A DNA stretch of 34,478 bases from Xanthobacteraceae bacterium (GCA_019752575.1 JAIELW010000032.1:1-34478); one strand, 5' to 3'. Shown: positions 16,763 through 24,150, counted from the first letter of the stretch. Notes: generated by a model from the sequence alone, not told the origin. Program-made: numbers and translations.

Positions 16763-16852
16763 CGTCATGCCCGGCCTCGTGCCGGGCATCCACGCCTTCA
16801 AGGCCTCACCACGCGAAAGGCGTGGATGGCCGGGACAAGCCCGGCCATGACG
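16763..16852. repeat. 90-bp palindromic intergenic repeat (REP-like) between boxB and boxA
   Basis: The ends are CGTCATG and CATGACG. Nested inside are ATGCCCGGC/GCCGGGCAT (16767-16789), CCACGCCTT/AAGGCGTGG, and a right hairpin ATGGCCGGG/CCCGGCCAT (16826-16848), so the RNA or DNA can fold as a cloverleaf. A second 90-bp copy at 31815-31904 shares a near-identical right half. The boxA ribosome site lies just beyond this copy. Confidence 0.85.
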
Positions 16853-16869
16853 AGGTAGAGACTGCGGAC

Positions 16870-18090
16870 ATGAGCGCACCCATCAAGCAGCATCTGATCG
16901 ACCCCGCCGTTTGCATCCGCTGCAACACGTGCGAGGCGACCTGCCCGGTCGACGCGGTTACGCATGACGCGAACAATTACGTGGTCGATGTCACGAAATG
17001 CAATTTCTGCATGGACTGCGTGGCGCCCTGCCCCACGGGTTCCATCAATCATTTTGTGACGGTGAAAACTCCGTTCTCGCTCGAGGAACAATTCTCGTGG
17101 AGCGATTTGCCTGACGTCGAGGAAATTCCCGACACCGGCGGCGCGATCGGAACGGCGGAAGCGATTGACGACGAGGCCGCGGCGCTTCTGACCGACGCGC
17201 ACAAAGGCGCCGGCGGACAGATGAAGGCGCCGCGCTCCGCGAGCAAGCCGCGCATCAATCTGTTCGGACGCCGCGCGCCCGCGGAAGCGAAAGTCACCGG
17301 TAACCTGAAGCTCACCGGCGAAGGCGCCTCCGCCGATATCCACCACATTATATTGGACTTCGGCACCACCTCCTTTCCGGTGCTCGAAGGCCAGAGCATC
17401 GGCATCGTATTGCCGGGCACCGACGAAAACGGCCGCCCGCACAAGATGCGCCTTTTCTCCATCGCGTCGCCGCGCGACGGCGAGCGGCCGAACACGAACA
17501 ACTTCTCGCTTACCGTCAAGCGCGTGGTTACGAAGAGTGCTGACGGTAGCGCGCAAAAAGGCATTGCCTCGAATTACGTCTGCGATCTGAAGCAGGGCGA
17601 CAAGGTGCAGGTCGCGGGACCGTTCGGCTCGACGTTCCTGATGCCGGACGATTCCGAAGCCGACATCGTCATGATCTGCACCGGCACGGGCTCGGCGCCG
17701 TTTCGCGGTTTCACAGAGCGCCGCCGCCGCTCGATGCCGAATGCAAAGGGAAAGCTTTACCTTTTCTTCGGCGCGCGCACGCCGGAAGAACTTCCCTATT
17801 TCGGCCCGCTACAAAAGGTGCCGAAGACGCTTTTGGATCAGGAGCTCGTGTTCTCGCGGCTTGCCGATAAGCCCAAAGAATATGTGCAAGACCGTATGAA
17901 GAAGCGTTCGGCCGATCTCGCGGCGCTACTGCAGAAGAACACTACGCACATATATATGTGCGGCCTGAAAGGCATGGAGGCGGGAGTCGAAGAATCCTTC
18001 GCCTCCATCTGTCGCGAGCACAAGCTCGACTGGGCGGCGATCCGCGCGAAGATGCGCGACGAAGGCCGCTTTCACGTGGAAACGTATTGA
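16870..18090 (+). CDS. boxA: Benzoyl-CoA 2,3-epoxidase, reductase subunit BoxA
   Basis: 406 residues from ATG 16870 (an earlier in-frame ATG lies within the repeat and is rejected). Two ferredoxin-type [4Fe-4S] motifs, Cys15/18/21/25 and Cys44/47/50/54, precede a ferredoxin-NADP reductase-like module with 'RLFSIASPRDG' (FAD binding) and 'CTGTGSAPFRGF' (NADPH binding), ending VETY. It passes electrons from NADPH to BoxB. Order and composition match BoxA. The gene is separated from boxB by a palindromic repeat, so expression may be uncoupled from the rest of the operon. Confidence 0.93.
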   Translation: MSAPIKQHLIDPAVCIRCNTCEATCPVDAVTHDANNYVVDVTKCNFCMDCVAPCPTGSINHFVTVKTPFSLEEQFSWSDLPDVEEIPDTGGAIGTAEAIDDEAAALLTDAHKGAGGQMKAPRSASKPRINLFGRRAPAEAKVTGNLKLTGEGASADIHHIILDFGTTSFPVLEGQSIGIVLPGTDENGRPHKMRLFSIASPRDGERPNTNNFSLTVKRVVTKSADGSAQKGIASNYVCDLKQGDKVQVAGPFGSTFLMPDDSEADIVMICTGTGSAPFRGFTERRRRSMPNAKGKLYLFFGARTPEELPYFGPLQKVPKTLLDQELVFSRLADKPKEYVQDRMKKRSADLAALLQKNTTHIYMCGLKGMEAGVEESFASICREHKLDWAAIRAKMRDEGRFHVETY

Positions 18091-18096
18091 TTTCTC

Positions 18097-18140
18097 CGTC
18101 GTCCCGGCCAAGGCGCGAAGCGCCGCGAGCGGGGACGACG
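18097..18140. repeat. Palindromic repeat just after boxA
   Basis: The imperfect inverted repeat CGTCGTCCC...GGGGACGACG has an internal hairpin GGCGC-GAA-GCGCC. It begins 7 bp after the boxA stop, so it may act as the operon's 3' hairpin; there is no T-run. Its sequence style is that of dispersed REP elements. Confidence 0.5.
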
Positions 18141-18158
18141 AGGGCGGAGTTCGCGGCC

Positions 18159-18199
18159 CATGGTTCGAGACGCATCGCTTCGCGATGCTCCTCACCATG
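18159..18199. repeat. Short palindromic repeat (CATGGT...ACCATG with GCATCGC hairpin)
   Basis: The outer arms CATGGT/ACCATG enclose GCATCGC-TTC-GCGATGC (18172-18188). It resembles dispersed palindromic elements of Hyphomicrobiales genomes. No gene overlaps it convincingly. Confidence 0.5.
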
Positions 18200-18624
18200 A
18201 GGAGAATATGTTGCCGATTCAGTTCTCAAACAGCGCGCAGCCCAAAACCTCCCGCGAAAAGCTCGAGGGGTGCAGAGCGCCGCGCAGCGCGACATTCATT
18301 GTTTCGCACCTTCCGAAAAAGGCGCGTTCGCTCCGCAGCGCTCTGCTTCCGGCGTTTGTTCGGATTCGGGCCGCGCTTTTCGTGATGCGCTCAAGGAACG
18401 CATCTCCGTCAGCCGTGCTCCCGGCAGGCGAGCCTAGTCTCGCCGGGCGGTGCCCCGCACCCGCCCCGGACTGCATCTGCGACATGCGATCGGAGGCGCC
18501 GTCCGCTTCCCGCAATCAAAACGCCTCATGAATGCGCCCTCGAAGGAAACGGAATAGGAATATAATCCGATGACGTTAGAATGTCAAGTCTTGTCTTTCG
18601 GGGCGCAAACGAAAACACAAAACA
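18200..18624. other. About 425 bp with no convincing gene
   Basis: Open frames on both strands here are Arg/Ser/Ala-rich, lack family features and ribosome sites, and differ from the neighbouring genes' codon pattern. One local hairpin is visible, GGCGAG-CCTAGT-CTCGCC (18428-18445), and an isolated TATAAT occurs at 18561-18566. The segment may be an old multi-copy intergenic element or a structured RNA; nothing firmer can be said. Confidence 0.4.
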
Positions 18625-18712
18625 CCCTCATGGCCGGGCTTGACCCGGCCATCCAGAGCAAGTTGCGATGCCATGAAGTCCTGGATGCGCGGGTCAAGCC
18701 CGCGCATGAGGG
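18625..18712. repeat. 88-bp palindromic repeat (CCCTCATG...CATGAGGG)
   Basis: Left hairpin ATGGCCGGG-CTTGA-CCCGGCCAT and right hairpin ATGCGCGGG-TCAAG-CCCGCGCAT are joined by a spacer flanked by CCAG/CTGG. The architecture equals that of the elements at 16763 and 31815 (two hairpins within terminal inverted repeats), with divergent sequence. Confidence 0.75.
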
Positions 18713-18741
18713 GGAATACGTCACAGCCTTACCGTGTTGCG

Positions 18742-18846
18742 CCTGGATTCCGGATCGCTGCAAACCAAGTCGGATATATCCGACTTGGTACTTTTAGTTG
18801 TCGATCTCGGGCAAGCCCGAGATCGATGCGGCGTCCGGAATGACGG
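18742..18846. repeat. Palindromic repeat with a 26-bp perfect palindrome and a 12-bp-arm hairpin
   Basis: Terminal inverted repeats TTCCGGA (within CTGGATTCCGGATC and GCGTCCGGAATGACGG) enclose a perfect 26-bp palindrome at 18764-18789 centred on ATAT, and a hairpin with 12-bp arms (18801-18812, 18815-18826, 2-nt gap). It ends 2 bp before the stop of the peptidase remnant. Confidence 0.65.
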
Positions 18847-18847
18847 T

Positions 18848-19195
18848 TTACGAAAGCAAATCCGCGACTGCGAGCGCGATAATCTTCGTCGCAGCCTTCA
18901 GGTCGTTCAGCCGCAAGTTTTCGTCGGCATTGTGCGCGTTCGCTTCGAGAATCGAATGCGGGCCTGCGCCATAGAGCACCGCCGGAATACCGTGCGAGGA
19001 ATAGTGCCGCGCGTCGGTGTAAAGCGGCACGCCATTCGACGGGATGTCGACTTTAAGTTCGTTCTTCGCGTGTTTTCGAATCGCGGCAGCGATCTTCTCG
19101 AAGCCTTTTTCTTCCGTGAGCGGCAGCGCCAGCAGGATACGGCGCACATCGGCACGAATGCCCGGAAACTTTTTCGCGGCGCTTTCGATCAGAGC
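18848..19195 (-). pseudogene. 3' remnant of an M20-family metallopeptidase (ArgE/DapE/ACY1-like)
   Basis: About 115 residues survive, ending in a normal stop: '...VPLYTDARHYSSHGIPAVLYGAG...NADENLRLNDLKAATKIIALAVADLLS'. TDARH, the glycine-rich GIPAVLYGAG and the DENLRLNDL helix are the C-terminal catalytic-domain end of M20 peptidases (usual length 370-450). The N-terminal two thirds are missing. Homology stops at about 19195, where it meets the permease remnant, so the gene was cut by a rearrangement. No start or ribosome site of its own was seen. Confidence 0.75.
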
Positions 19196-19452
19196 TGCCT
19201 TATCTCTTCGGTTCGTTGAAAGTTGCGATCACGCTCGCCTTCGTCGGCACCATCGTCTCGGAAACCTTGGGAGCCAATGCCGGGCTCGGCTATCTGATTT
19301 CGAACGAAGGCGCGAATTTCCGGATGGCGAACGTTTATGCGGCGCTACTCTTGCTCGCGTTCGAAGGCGTTTTGATGTACGCCTTCTTCGTCTGGATCGA
19401 GCAATATTTCACGCGCTGGGCTTTCCGCTCGCAGATGAGCGCCGCGGCGTAG
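19195..19452 (+). pseudogene. 3' remnant of a TauC/SsuC-type ABC permease
   Basis: About 85 residues, 'LPYLFGSLKVAITLAFVGTIVSETLGANAGLGYLIS...' to '...RSQMSAAA', match the last third of nitrate/sulfonate/taurine or thiamine-precursor-type ABC permeases (BPD_transp_1). These are normally about 250-280 residues. Only a TTG at 19216 could start it and no ribosome site is evident. The 5' part is lost at the junction with the M20 remnant. Its stop is 1 bp from the convergent monooxygenase stop. Confidence 0.75.
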
Positions 19453-19453
19453 A

Positions 19454-20572
19454 CTATCGCGCCGCTTCGTAGCGCGCCATGAACTTCGGCGACATTTCGC
19501 GAAGCTTTGCTTCGCCGATGCGGCCTGAGCGCGTGATGTAACTCATCGCGAAATCGAGCGGCGCCAGCTTCATGTGTTCTGGAAAATTTTCGTACCAGGC
19601 CGCGCTCGTCTTCGAAGCTTTCACGATCTTCTCGACGATGGGTTTGCGCTCGCCTTCGTAGCGTGCGAGCGCTGTGTGAACACTCGGTTCCAATTCAAGC
19701 GCCTTCGCGAGCGCGATCGAATCTTCGAGCGCGAGCCGCGTGCCCGAACCGATGGAGAAATGCGCGGTATGAAGCGCGTCGCCAACCAGCACAACGTTCT
19801 CTTGCGACCAGCGCTCGTTCCAGATCCAGGGAAAATCGCGCCACACCGATTTGTTCGAGATCAGTTTATGGCCTTCGAGCGTTTGCATAAACAGACGCTC
19901 GCAAAGCGCCTTGTTCTCGTCCTCGGATAACTTCTCGAAGTTCGCGCGCACGAATGTCTCACGGTCACATTCGATGATAAAGGTGCTTTTGTCCGGTGCG
20001 TAACGGTAATGATGGGCGTTGAGCGTGCCGTATTCGCACTCGACGAAGGTCTGCGTCAACGTTTCGAAAGGCTTCGTGGTGCCGAACCAGATGAATTTGT
20101 TGCGGAAAAGATCGGTGCTGGTCCGGAATTGCGGATGGTTCGCGCGAAGCCATGAATTGACGCCGTCGGCGGCGACAATGAGATCGAACGTTTTCAGGTC
20201 GTCCGCGCTTTCGATGCGCCGCTGGAATTCCGGCTTGATGCCGACGGAGGCGGCGCGCGCCTGCAAGAGCTTCAGAAGCTCTAGCCTTCCAATTGCGGAG
20301 AACCCGACGCCGTCGATCGCGACGCGCTCGCCGCGCAGCACCAGCGTCATGTCGCGCCAGTGCTCCATATGCGGCGCAATCGCCTCGACCGTCTCCGGAT
20401 CGTCGGCGCGCAGAAAATCGAGCGCGCGGTCCGAGAACACGACGCCGAAGCCGAAGGTCGCGTCCGCCGCATTCTGCTCGAACAATGCGATCTCGGCAGA
20501 CGGATGCTTCCGTTTCCGGAGATAAGCGAAATAGAGCCCGGCGGGGCCGCCGCCAACAACTGCGATCTTCAA
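19454..20572 (-). CDS. Single-domain FAD-dependent aryl-CoA monooxygenase (paralogue of the N-terminal half of the 24151 gene)
   Basis: 372 residues. Rossmann FAD motif GGGPAGLYFA at the N-terminus, '[14 protein letters not shown]', DG motif 'LIVAADGVNSWLR', and '[23 protein letters not shown]' for FAD ribityl binding. It aligns closely and colinearly with residues 1 to about 370 of the two-domain enzyme encoded at 24151, but lacks the old-yellow-enzyme part. Candidates are salicylyl-CoA 5-hydroxylase-like or another CoA-thioester ring hydroxylase; the substrate is not readable. It is divergent from the crotonase gene, 95 bp away, suggesting joint control. Electrons would come from NAD(P)H, as in single-component flavin hydroxylases. 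Confidence 0.82.
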   Translation of the reverse strand: MKIAVVGGGPAGLYFAYLRKRKHPSAEIALFEQNAADATFGFGVVFSDRALDFLRADDPETVEAIAPHMEHWRDMTLVLRGERVAIDGVGFSAIGRLELLKLLQARAASVGIKPEFQRRIESADDLKTFDLIVAADGVNSWLRANHPQFRTSTDLFRNKFIWFGTTKPFETLTQTFVECEYGTLNAHHYRYAPDKSTFIIECDRETFVRANFEKLSEDENKALCERLFMQTLEGHKLISNKSVWRDFPWIWNERWSQENVVLVGDALHTAHFSIGSGTRLALEDSIALAKALELEPSVHTALARYEGERKPIVEKIVKASKTSAAWYENFPEHMKLAPLDFAMSYITRSGRIGEAKLREMSPKFMARYEAAR

Positions 20573-20667
20573 CGCCGTTTCCTGTTCGGTACCGAGGGAC
20601 TAGACTTACCGGAACCATACGAAGCGCGGCAAAATCTGCAAAGCCGCGATGAACGAGGAACGCCCCC
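20573..20667. promoter_or_regulatory. Divergent promoter region between FAD monooxygenase and crotonase
   Basis: This 95-bp gap contains the palindrome TCGGTACCGA (20586-20595). A possible crotonase ribosome site, GAGGAA, lies at 20655-20660. No AAAGTA-type MarR site and no TGCA-N6-TGCA site were found here, so control may differ from the adjacent modules. Promoter elements are not clear. Confidence 0.3.
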
Positions 20668-21489
20668 GTGAATTTTTCGACCTTCAAGCCGCAGCATTTT
20701 CTCTGGCATCTTTCGAACGGCGTCGGCACCGTTACGCTCAATCGCCCGGATCGCAAGAACCCGCTGACCTTCGAATCCTATGCCGAATTGCGCGATACCT
20801 TTCGTGCGCTCAAGCATGCGAAGGACGTAAAGACAATCGTCATCACGGGTGCCGGCGGAAATTTCTGCTCGGGCGGCGACGTGCATGAAATCATCGGCCC
20901 GCTGGTCGAAATGCGCCGCAAGAAAGATCGCGCGGGCTTGCTGAAATTCACGCAGATGACGGGCGATCTCGTGAAAGCTATGCGCGGCTGTCCGCAGCCG
21001 ATCATTGCTGCGATCGACGGCGTCTGCGCGGGTGCGGGCGCGATTCTCGCGATGGCGTCCGATCTCCGCTACGGCACCGCGCAGAGCAAAGTCGCATTTC
21101 TCTTTGTGCGCGTTGGACTTTCGGGCGCCGACATGGGCGCGTGCAATCTCTTGCCGCGCATTATCGGCGCGGGCCGCGCGGCGGAATTGCTCTATACCGG
21201 CCGCACAATGAGCGGCGATGAAGCGGAGCGCTGGGGTTTCTTCAACAAGCTCTGTGCGCCCGAAAAAGTTCTCGAAGAGGCTGCGGCGCTGGCCGGCTCG
21301 CTCGCAAGCGGTCCGACCTACGCGCATGCGATGACCAAGCGCTGCATTCATTTTGAGTGGGACATGCCGGTCGATGCCGCGATCGATCATGAGGCGCGCG
21401 AACAGGCGATCTGCATGGGAACGATGGATTTCGAGCGCGCCTACGAGGCCTTCGCCGCAAAGCAGAAGCCGGTTTTCAAGGGCGACTGA
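20668..21489 (+). CDS. Crotonase/enoyl-CoA hydratase-family protein with atypical active site
   Basis: 273 residues from GTG 20668, with GAGGAA upstream; I found no in-frame ATG near this start. The crotonase fold is clear: '[13 protein letters not shown]' (21-33), oxyanion-hole '[10 protein letters not shown]' (66-75), '[18 protein letters not shown]' (117-134), '[15 protein letters not shown]' (153-167). The two glutamates that activate water in true enoyl-CoA hydratases appear replaced (Ile126 and Phe146 by my alignment), while Asp155 is present. It may therefore be a CoA isomerase, hydrolase or ring-cleaving lyase. It is divergent from a monooxygenase and convergent with ridA, so a role in the same aryl-CoA pathway is likely. 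Confidence 0.82.
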   Translation: MNFSTFKPQHFLWHLSNGVGTVTLNRPDRKNPLTFESYAELRDTFRALKHAKDVKTIVITGAGGNFCSGGDVHEIIGPLVEMRRKKDRAGLLKFTQMTGDLVKAMRGCPQPIIAAIDGVCAGAGAILAMASDLRYGTAQSKVAFLFVRVGLSGADMGACNLLPRIIGAGRAAELLYTGRTMSGDEAERWGFFNKLCAPEKVLEEAAALAGSLASGPTYAHAMTKRCIHFEWDMPVDAAIDHEAREQAICMGTMDFERAYEAFAAKQKPVFKGD

Positions 21490-21912
21490 TTATTCCGGCA
21501 GCACGGCGGTCGCTTCGATTTCGACCAGTGCTTGTTTCTCGACCAGACGCACGACCTGCACCACCGCCATCGCGGGGAAATGCTTGCCCATGACTTCACG
21601 GTAGACAGCACCGATCTCGCGCTGAAGCGCGAGATAATTTTCGATGTCGGTGACATACCAGGTAAGCCGCACGACATGCTTCGGCTCCGCGCCTGCTTCG
21701 GCAACGATCGCGACGATGTTCTCGAGCGTCTGCTTCGTCTGCGCGGCAAGGCCTTCTGCGAATTTGCCGTGCTCGTCCCAACCGATGACGCCGCCCGTTA
21801 CGATCACGCGGCCCTTCGCGCTCATGCCGTCGGAATAGCCTTTCGGCTGCGGCCAGCCTTTGGGGCGCAGCACGGCGGGTCCGGATTTGCTTTTGTCGAG
21901 CATCGCGATCAC
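21490..21912 (-). CDS. RidA/YjgF/YER057c-family enamine/imine deaminase-like protein
   Basis: 140 residues from GTG 21912, which forms a GTGA overlap with the upstream ligase stop; ATG 21903 (MLDKSKSGPAV) is the alternative. Neither has a clear ribosome site, so coupling is likely. Family features are 'VIVTGGVIGWDEHGK', 'QTKQTLENIVAIVAEAGA' and 'VVQVVRLVEKQALVEIEATAVL'. RidA proteins hydrolyse reactive enamines/imines with ammonia release. In an operon with an aryl-CoA ligase and beside a 2-aminobenzoyl-CoA monooxygenase-type gene, whose known product is a cyclic enamine, a catabolic deaminase role is attractive but inferred. Its stop abuts the convergent crotonase stop. Confidence 0.85.
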   Translation of the reverse strand: MIAMLDKSKSGPAVLRPKGWPQPKGYSDGMSAKGRVIVTGGVIGWDEHGKFAEGLAAQTKQTLENIVAIVAEAGAEPKHVVRLTWYVTDIENYLALQREIGAVYREVMGKHFPAMAVVQVVRLVEKQALVEIEATAVLPE

Positions 21913-23543
21913 GAGGCGAGTTTGGCATTGATGGAAGCGGCGGTTTCGCGCAAACGGAAGCGTTGCAGCTTGCCGGTATCCGTTTTCGGCAGGCTAGTCA
22001 CATATTCCACTGCGCGCGGATACTTATACGGTGCGACTTCGGATTTGACGAAGTCCTGCAGCGCTTTGGTCATCGCGGCATCGCCGGTGAAACTGGCGCG
22101 CAAGACCACATAGGCTTTCACGATCTGACCGCGCTCCGGACAAGGCGCGGCGACCACGCCACATTCGGCGACCGCGGGATGTGCCAAGAGTACCAATTCC
22201 ACTTCGGGACCGGAGATGTTGTAGCCCGCGGAAATGATCATGTCGTCGGATCGCGCCTGATACCAGAAATAACCGTCCTTGTCGCAGAGATACGTGTCGC
22301 CGGTGACATTCCAGCCGTCCTCGACATACTTCCTCTGCCGCTCGTCGGCGAGATAGCGGCAACCGGTCGGCCCGCGCACCGCGAGACGGCCCGGCGTATT
22401 GGGCGGCAGCGCGTTGCCGTTCTCGTCGATGATTTTTGCATGATAGCCCGGCACGGGTTTGCCGGTCGCGCCAGGACGAATTTCTTCTTCCGGCGAGCCG
22501 ATGAAGATATGCAGCATTTCGGTCGAACCGATGCCGTCGAGAATCTTGATCCCGGTCGCTTGATGCCAGGCTTCCCACGTCGCTTTCGGCAATGCTTCGC
22601 CCGCGGAAACGCATTTCCTGAGCGAGGAAATATCGCGGCCTTCGAGCTTGCTTAAGATCGCGCGATAAGCGGTCGGCGCGGTGAAGCAGACCGTTGCGCG
22701 ATGCTGTTCGATCGCGGAGAGCAGATCGTCGGGTGCCGCTCTTTCCAAAAGCACGGTCGAGGCGCCTGCACGCATCGGAAAGAGCACAAGGCCGCCGGTG
22801 CCGAATGTGAAAGCGAGCGGCGGCGAACCGATGAAGCGATCCTCGGTATTGGCCCGCAGCACATGCTTGCCGTAGGTATCGCAGATCGCAAGGAGATCGC
22901 GATGAAAATGCATGGTGCCTTTGGGCTGGCCGGTCGTGCCTGAAGTAAACGCGATCAGGCAGACATCGTCGGCGGCCGTGTTGCAGGCTGCGAAGTTCTC
23001 ATAGTCCGGTTGCGCCATCAGGCGCTCGAGCACGCCCTCGCCCCAATAGACCAGTTGCTTTAATTCCTGCGCGACCGGCTTCGCCTTCTCCATCTCCTCC
23101 GCGAGCCGCGCGTCGCAAAGCGCAATAGCGATTTTTGCGTTCTGAACGACGTAGGAGATCTCTTTCGCGCGCAGCAGCGGCATGGTCGCAACGACGACCC
23201 CGCCCGCCTTTAAAACCGCGAGGTAGCAGGCGGCCATCATCGCGTTATTCGCCGAGCGCAAGAGAACGCGATTTCCCGGTATCAAGCCGAGATCGTTCAC
23301 GAGCACGTTTGCGATTCTGTTCACGCGCTCCTGCAGCTCGGCGTAGGTCAGCGTTTCCGCGGGAGTCACGACGCAGGTTTTACCGCCAGACCCGCGCTCT
23401 ACCGCCTTATCCAGCAATTCGACGCAGGCATTCAGGCGATCGGGGTATTGAAGCCCGGGAAGCTCGAAAACGTACTCGGGCTGCAAACTCGCAGGCGGAA
23501 GGTTATCTCTTGCGAAGGTATCGAGATGGGCGCTTGCGATCAT
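21909..23543 (-). CDS. Aryl-CoA ligase, probably 2-aminobenzoate- (or related benzoate-) CoA ligase
   Basis: 544 residues, ANL family: 'AFTSGTTGQPKGT' (198-210), 'DGIGSTEMLHIF', 'TGDTYLCDKDGYFWY', hinge 'ARSDDMIISAGYNISGPEVE', catalytic Lys525 in 'TDTGKLQRF'. It is a paralogue of BclA but clearly divergent. Linkage to a MarR regulator, RidA and a 2-aminobenzoyl-CoA monooxygenase/reductase-type gene points to 2-aminobenzoate (anthranilate) or salicylate as substrate; this is inferred. The start at 23543 follows GAGGAGG at ideal spacing and is 15 bp after the marR stop. It overlaps ridA by 4 bp. Confidence 0.85.
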   Translation of the reverse strand: MIASAHLDTFARDNLPPASLQPEYVFELPGLQYPDRLNACVELLDKAVERGSGGKTCVVTPAETLTYAELQERVNRIANVLVNDLGLIPGNRVLLRSANNAMMAACYLAVLKAGGVVVATMPLLRAKEISYVVQNAKIAIALCDARLAEEMEKAKPVAQELKQLVYWGEGVLERLMAQPDYENFAACNTAADDVCLIAFTSGTTGQPKGTMHFHRDLLAICDTYGKHVLRANTEDRFIGSPPLAFTFGTGGLVLFPMRAGASTVLLERAAPDDLLSAIEQHRATVCFTAPTAYRAILSKLEGRDISSLRKCVSAGEALPKATWEAWHQATGIKILDGIGSTEMLHIFIGSPEEEIRPGATGKPVPGYHAKIIDENGNALPPNTPGRLAVRGPTGCRYLADERQRKYVEDGWNVTGDTYLCDKDGYFWYQARSDDMIISAGYNISGPEVELVLLAHPAVAECGVVAAPCPERGQIVKAYVVLRASFTGDAAMTKALQDFVKSEVAPYKYPRAVEYVTSLPKTDTGKLQRFRLRETAASINAKLAS

Positions 23544-23558
23544 TCGAACCTCCTCTTC

Positions 23559-24065
23559 TCAGTTCTGCGCGATTCCGTTGCGCACGCTTGTTTTCAACTT
23601 GCCCAGGAGTTTCGTGAGCGTTGCGAATTCGCTTTGCGAAAGCTCGCCGAACATTCCGGCAATCCAGTTCTCGTGCTCCTTCGCCATCTTCGCGAACTGC
23701 CGGCGGCCCTTTTCGGTGAGGCTTACGATATGGGAGCGGCGGTCGCTCTTGTGTTGCTTGCGCGAAATCACTTCTTCCGCGAGCAGACGATCCACGAGTC
23801 CGGTGACGTTGCCGTTCGTCACCATCATGCGCTGCGACAGTTCGCCGAGCGTCATGCCGTGCGGCTTGCGCTCGAGCTGCGCCATCAGGTCGAAGCGCGG
23901 CAGGGTCACGTCGAAACGCTCGCGCAGGCGGCGGCGGATTTCGTTTTCGATCAAAGTGTTGGTCGCAAGCAGGCGTAGCCAAAGCCGCAGCTCGGCTTTG
24001 TGATCACCGGGTGCCTCGGCAATCTTGGTTTCAGCGTCCAGCGCCGTGGCCTGTTCGAGCTCCAT
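23559..24065 (-). CDS. MarR-family transcriptional regulator
   Basis: 168 residues. The winged helix spans about 55-125: recognition segment 'TLGELSQRMMVTNGNVTGLVDRLL' (72-95) and wing 'SDRRSHIVSLTEKG' (107-120), the family hallmark. It is first in the minus-strand operon with aryl-CoA ligase and ridA, and divergent from the two-domain monooxygenase. It probably represses both, with release by an aromatic acid or its CoA thioester, as for other MarR regulators of aromatic catabolism. A clear dyad, AAAGTACTTTAA/CTAAACTACTTT, sits in the 85-bp divergent gap. Confidence 0.88.
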   Translation of the reverse strand: MELEQATALDAETKIAEAPGDHKAELRLWLRLLATNTLIENEIRRRLRERFDVTLPRFDLMAQLERKPHGMTLGELSQRMMVTNGNVTGLVDRLLAEEVISRKQHKSDRRSHIVSLTEKGRRQFAKMAKEHENWIAGMFGELSQSEFATLTKLLGKLKTSVRNGIAQN

Positions 24066-24091
24066 GTAAGCCCACGATCCGGCTTGCGATG

Positions 24092-24117
24092 AAAGTACTT
24101 TAAGCCTAAACTACTTT
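24092..24117. promoter_or_regulatory. Candidate MarR operator in the divergent gap
   Basis: Arm AAAGTACTTTAA (24092-24103) and arm CTAAACTACTTT (24106-24117) are inverted copies matching at 10 of 12 positions. The left arm alone contains the perfect palindrome AAAGTACTTT. It lies 27 bp upstream of the marR start and 34 bp upstream of the monooxygenase start, in a locally AT-rich stretch. The size and location fit a MarR dimer site controlling both directions. Binding is inferred. Confidence 0.6.
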
Positions 24118-24150
24118 TCCTGCAAGCAGCGAAAACGCGAGGTTTTCTCG

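Noticed and set aside
15195-16793. 532-codon antisense open frame over boxB
   Set aside because: Opposite boxB, whose diiron motifs are unambiguous; the antisense product has no recognisable domain.
18160-18531. A 123-codon open frame after boxA
   Set aside because: It begins inside a palindromic repeat, lacks a ribosome site and has unusual Arg/Ser/Ala composition unlike neighbouring genes.
16763-18846. CRISPR-like array
   Set aside because: Repeats are palindromic, 41-105 bp, few, irregularly spaced and without unique equal-length spacers or cas genes.
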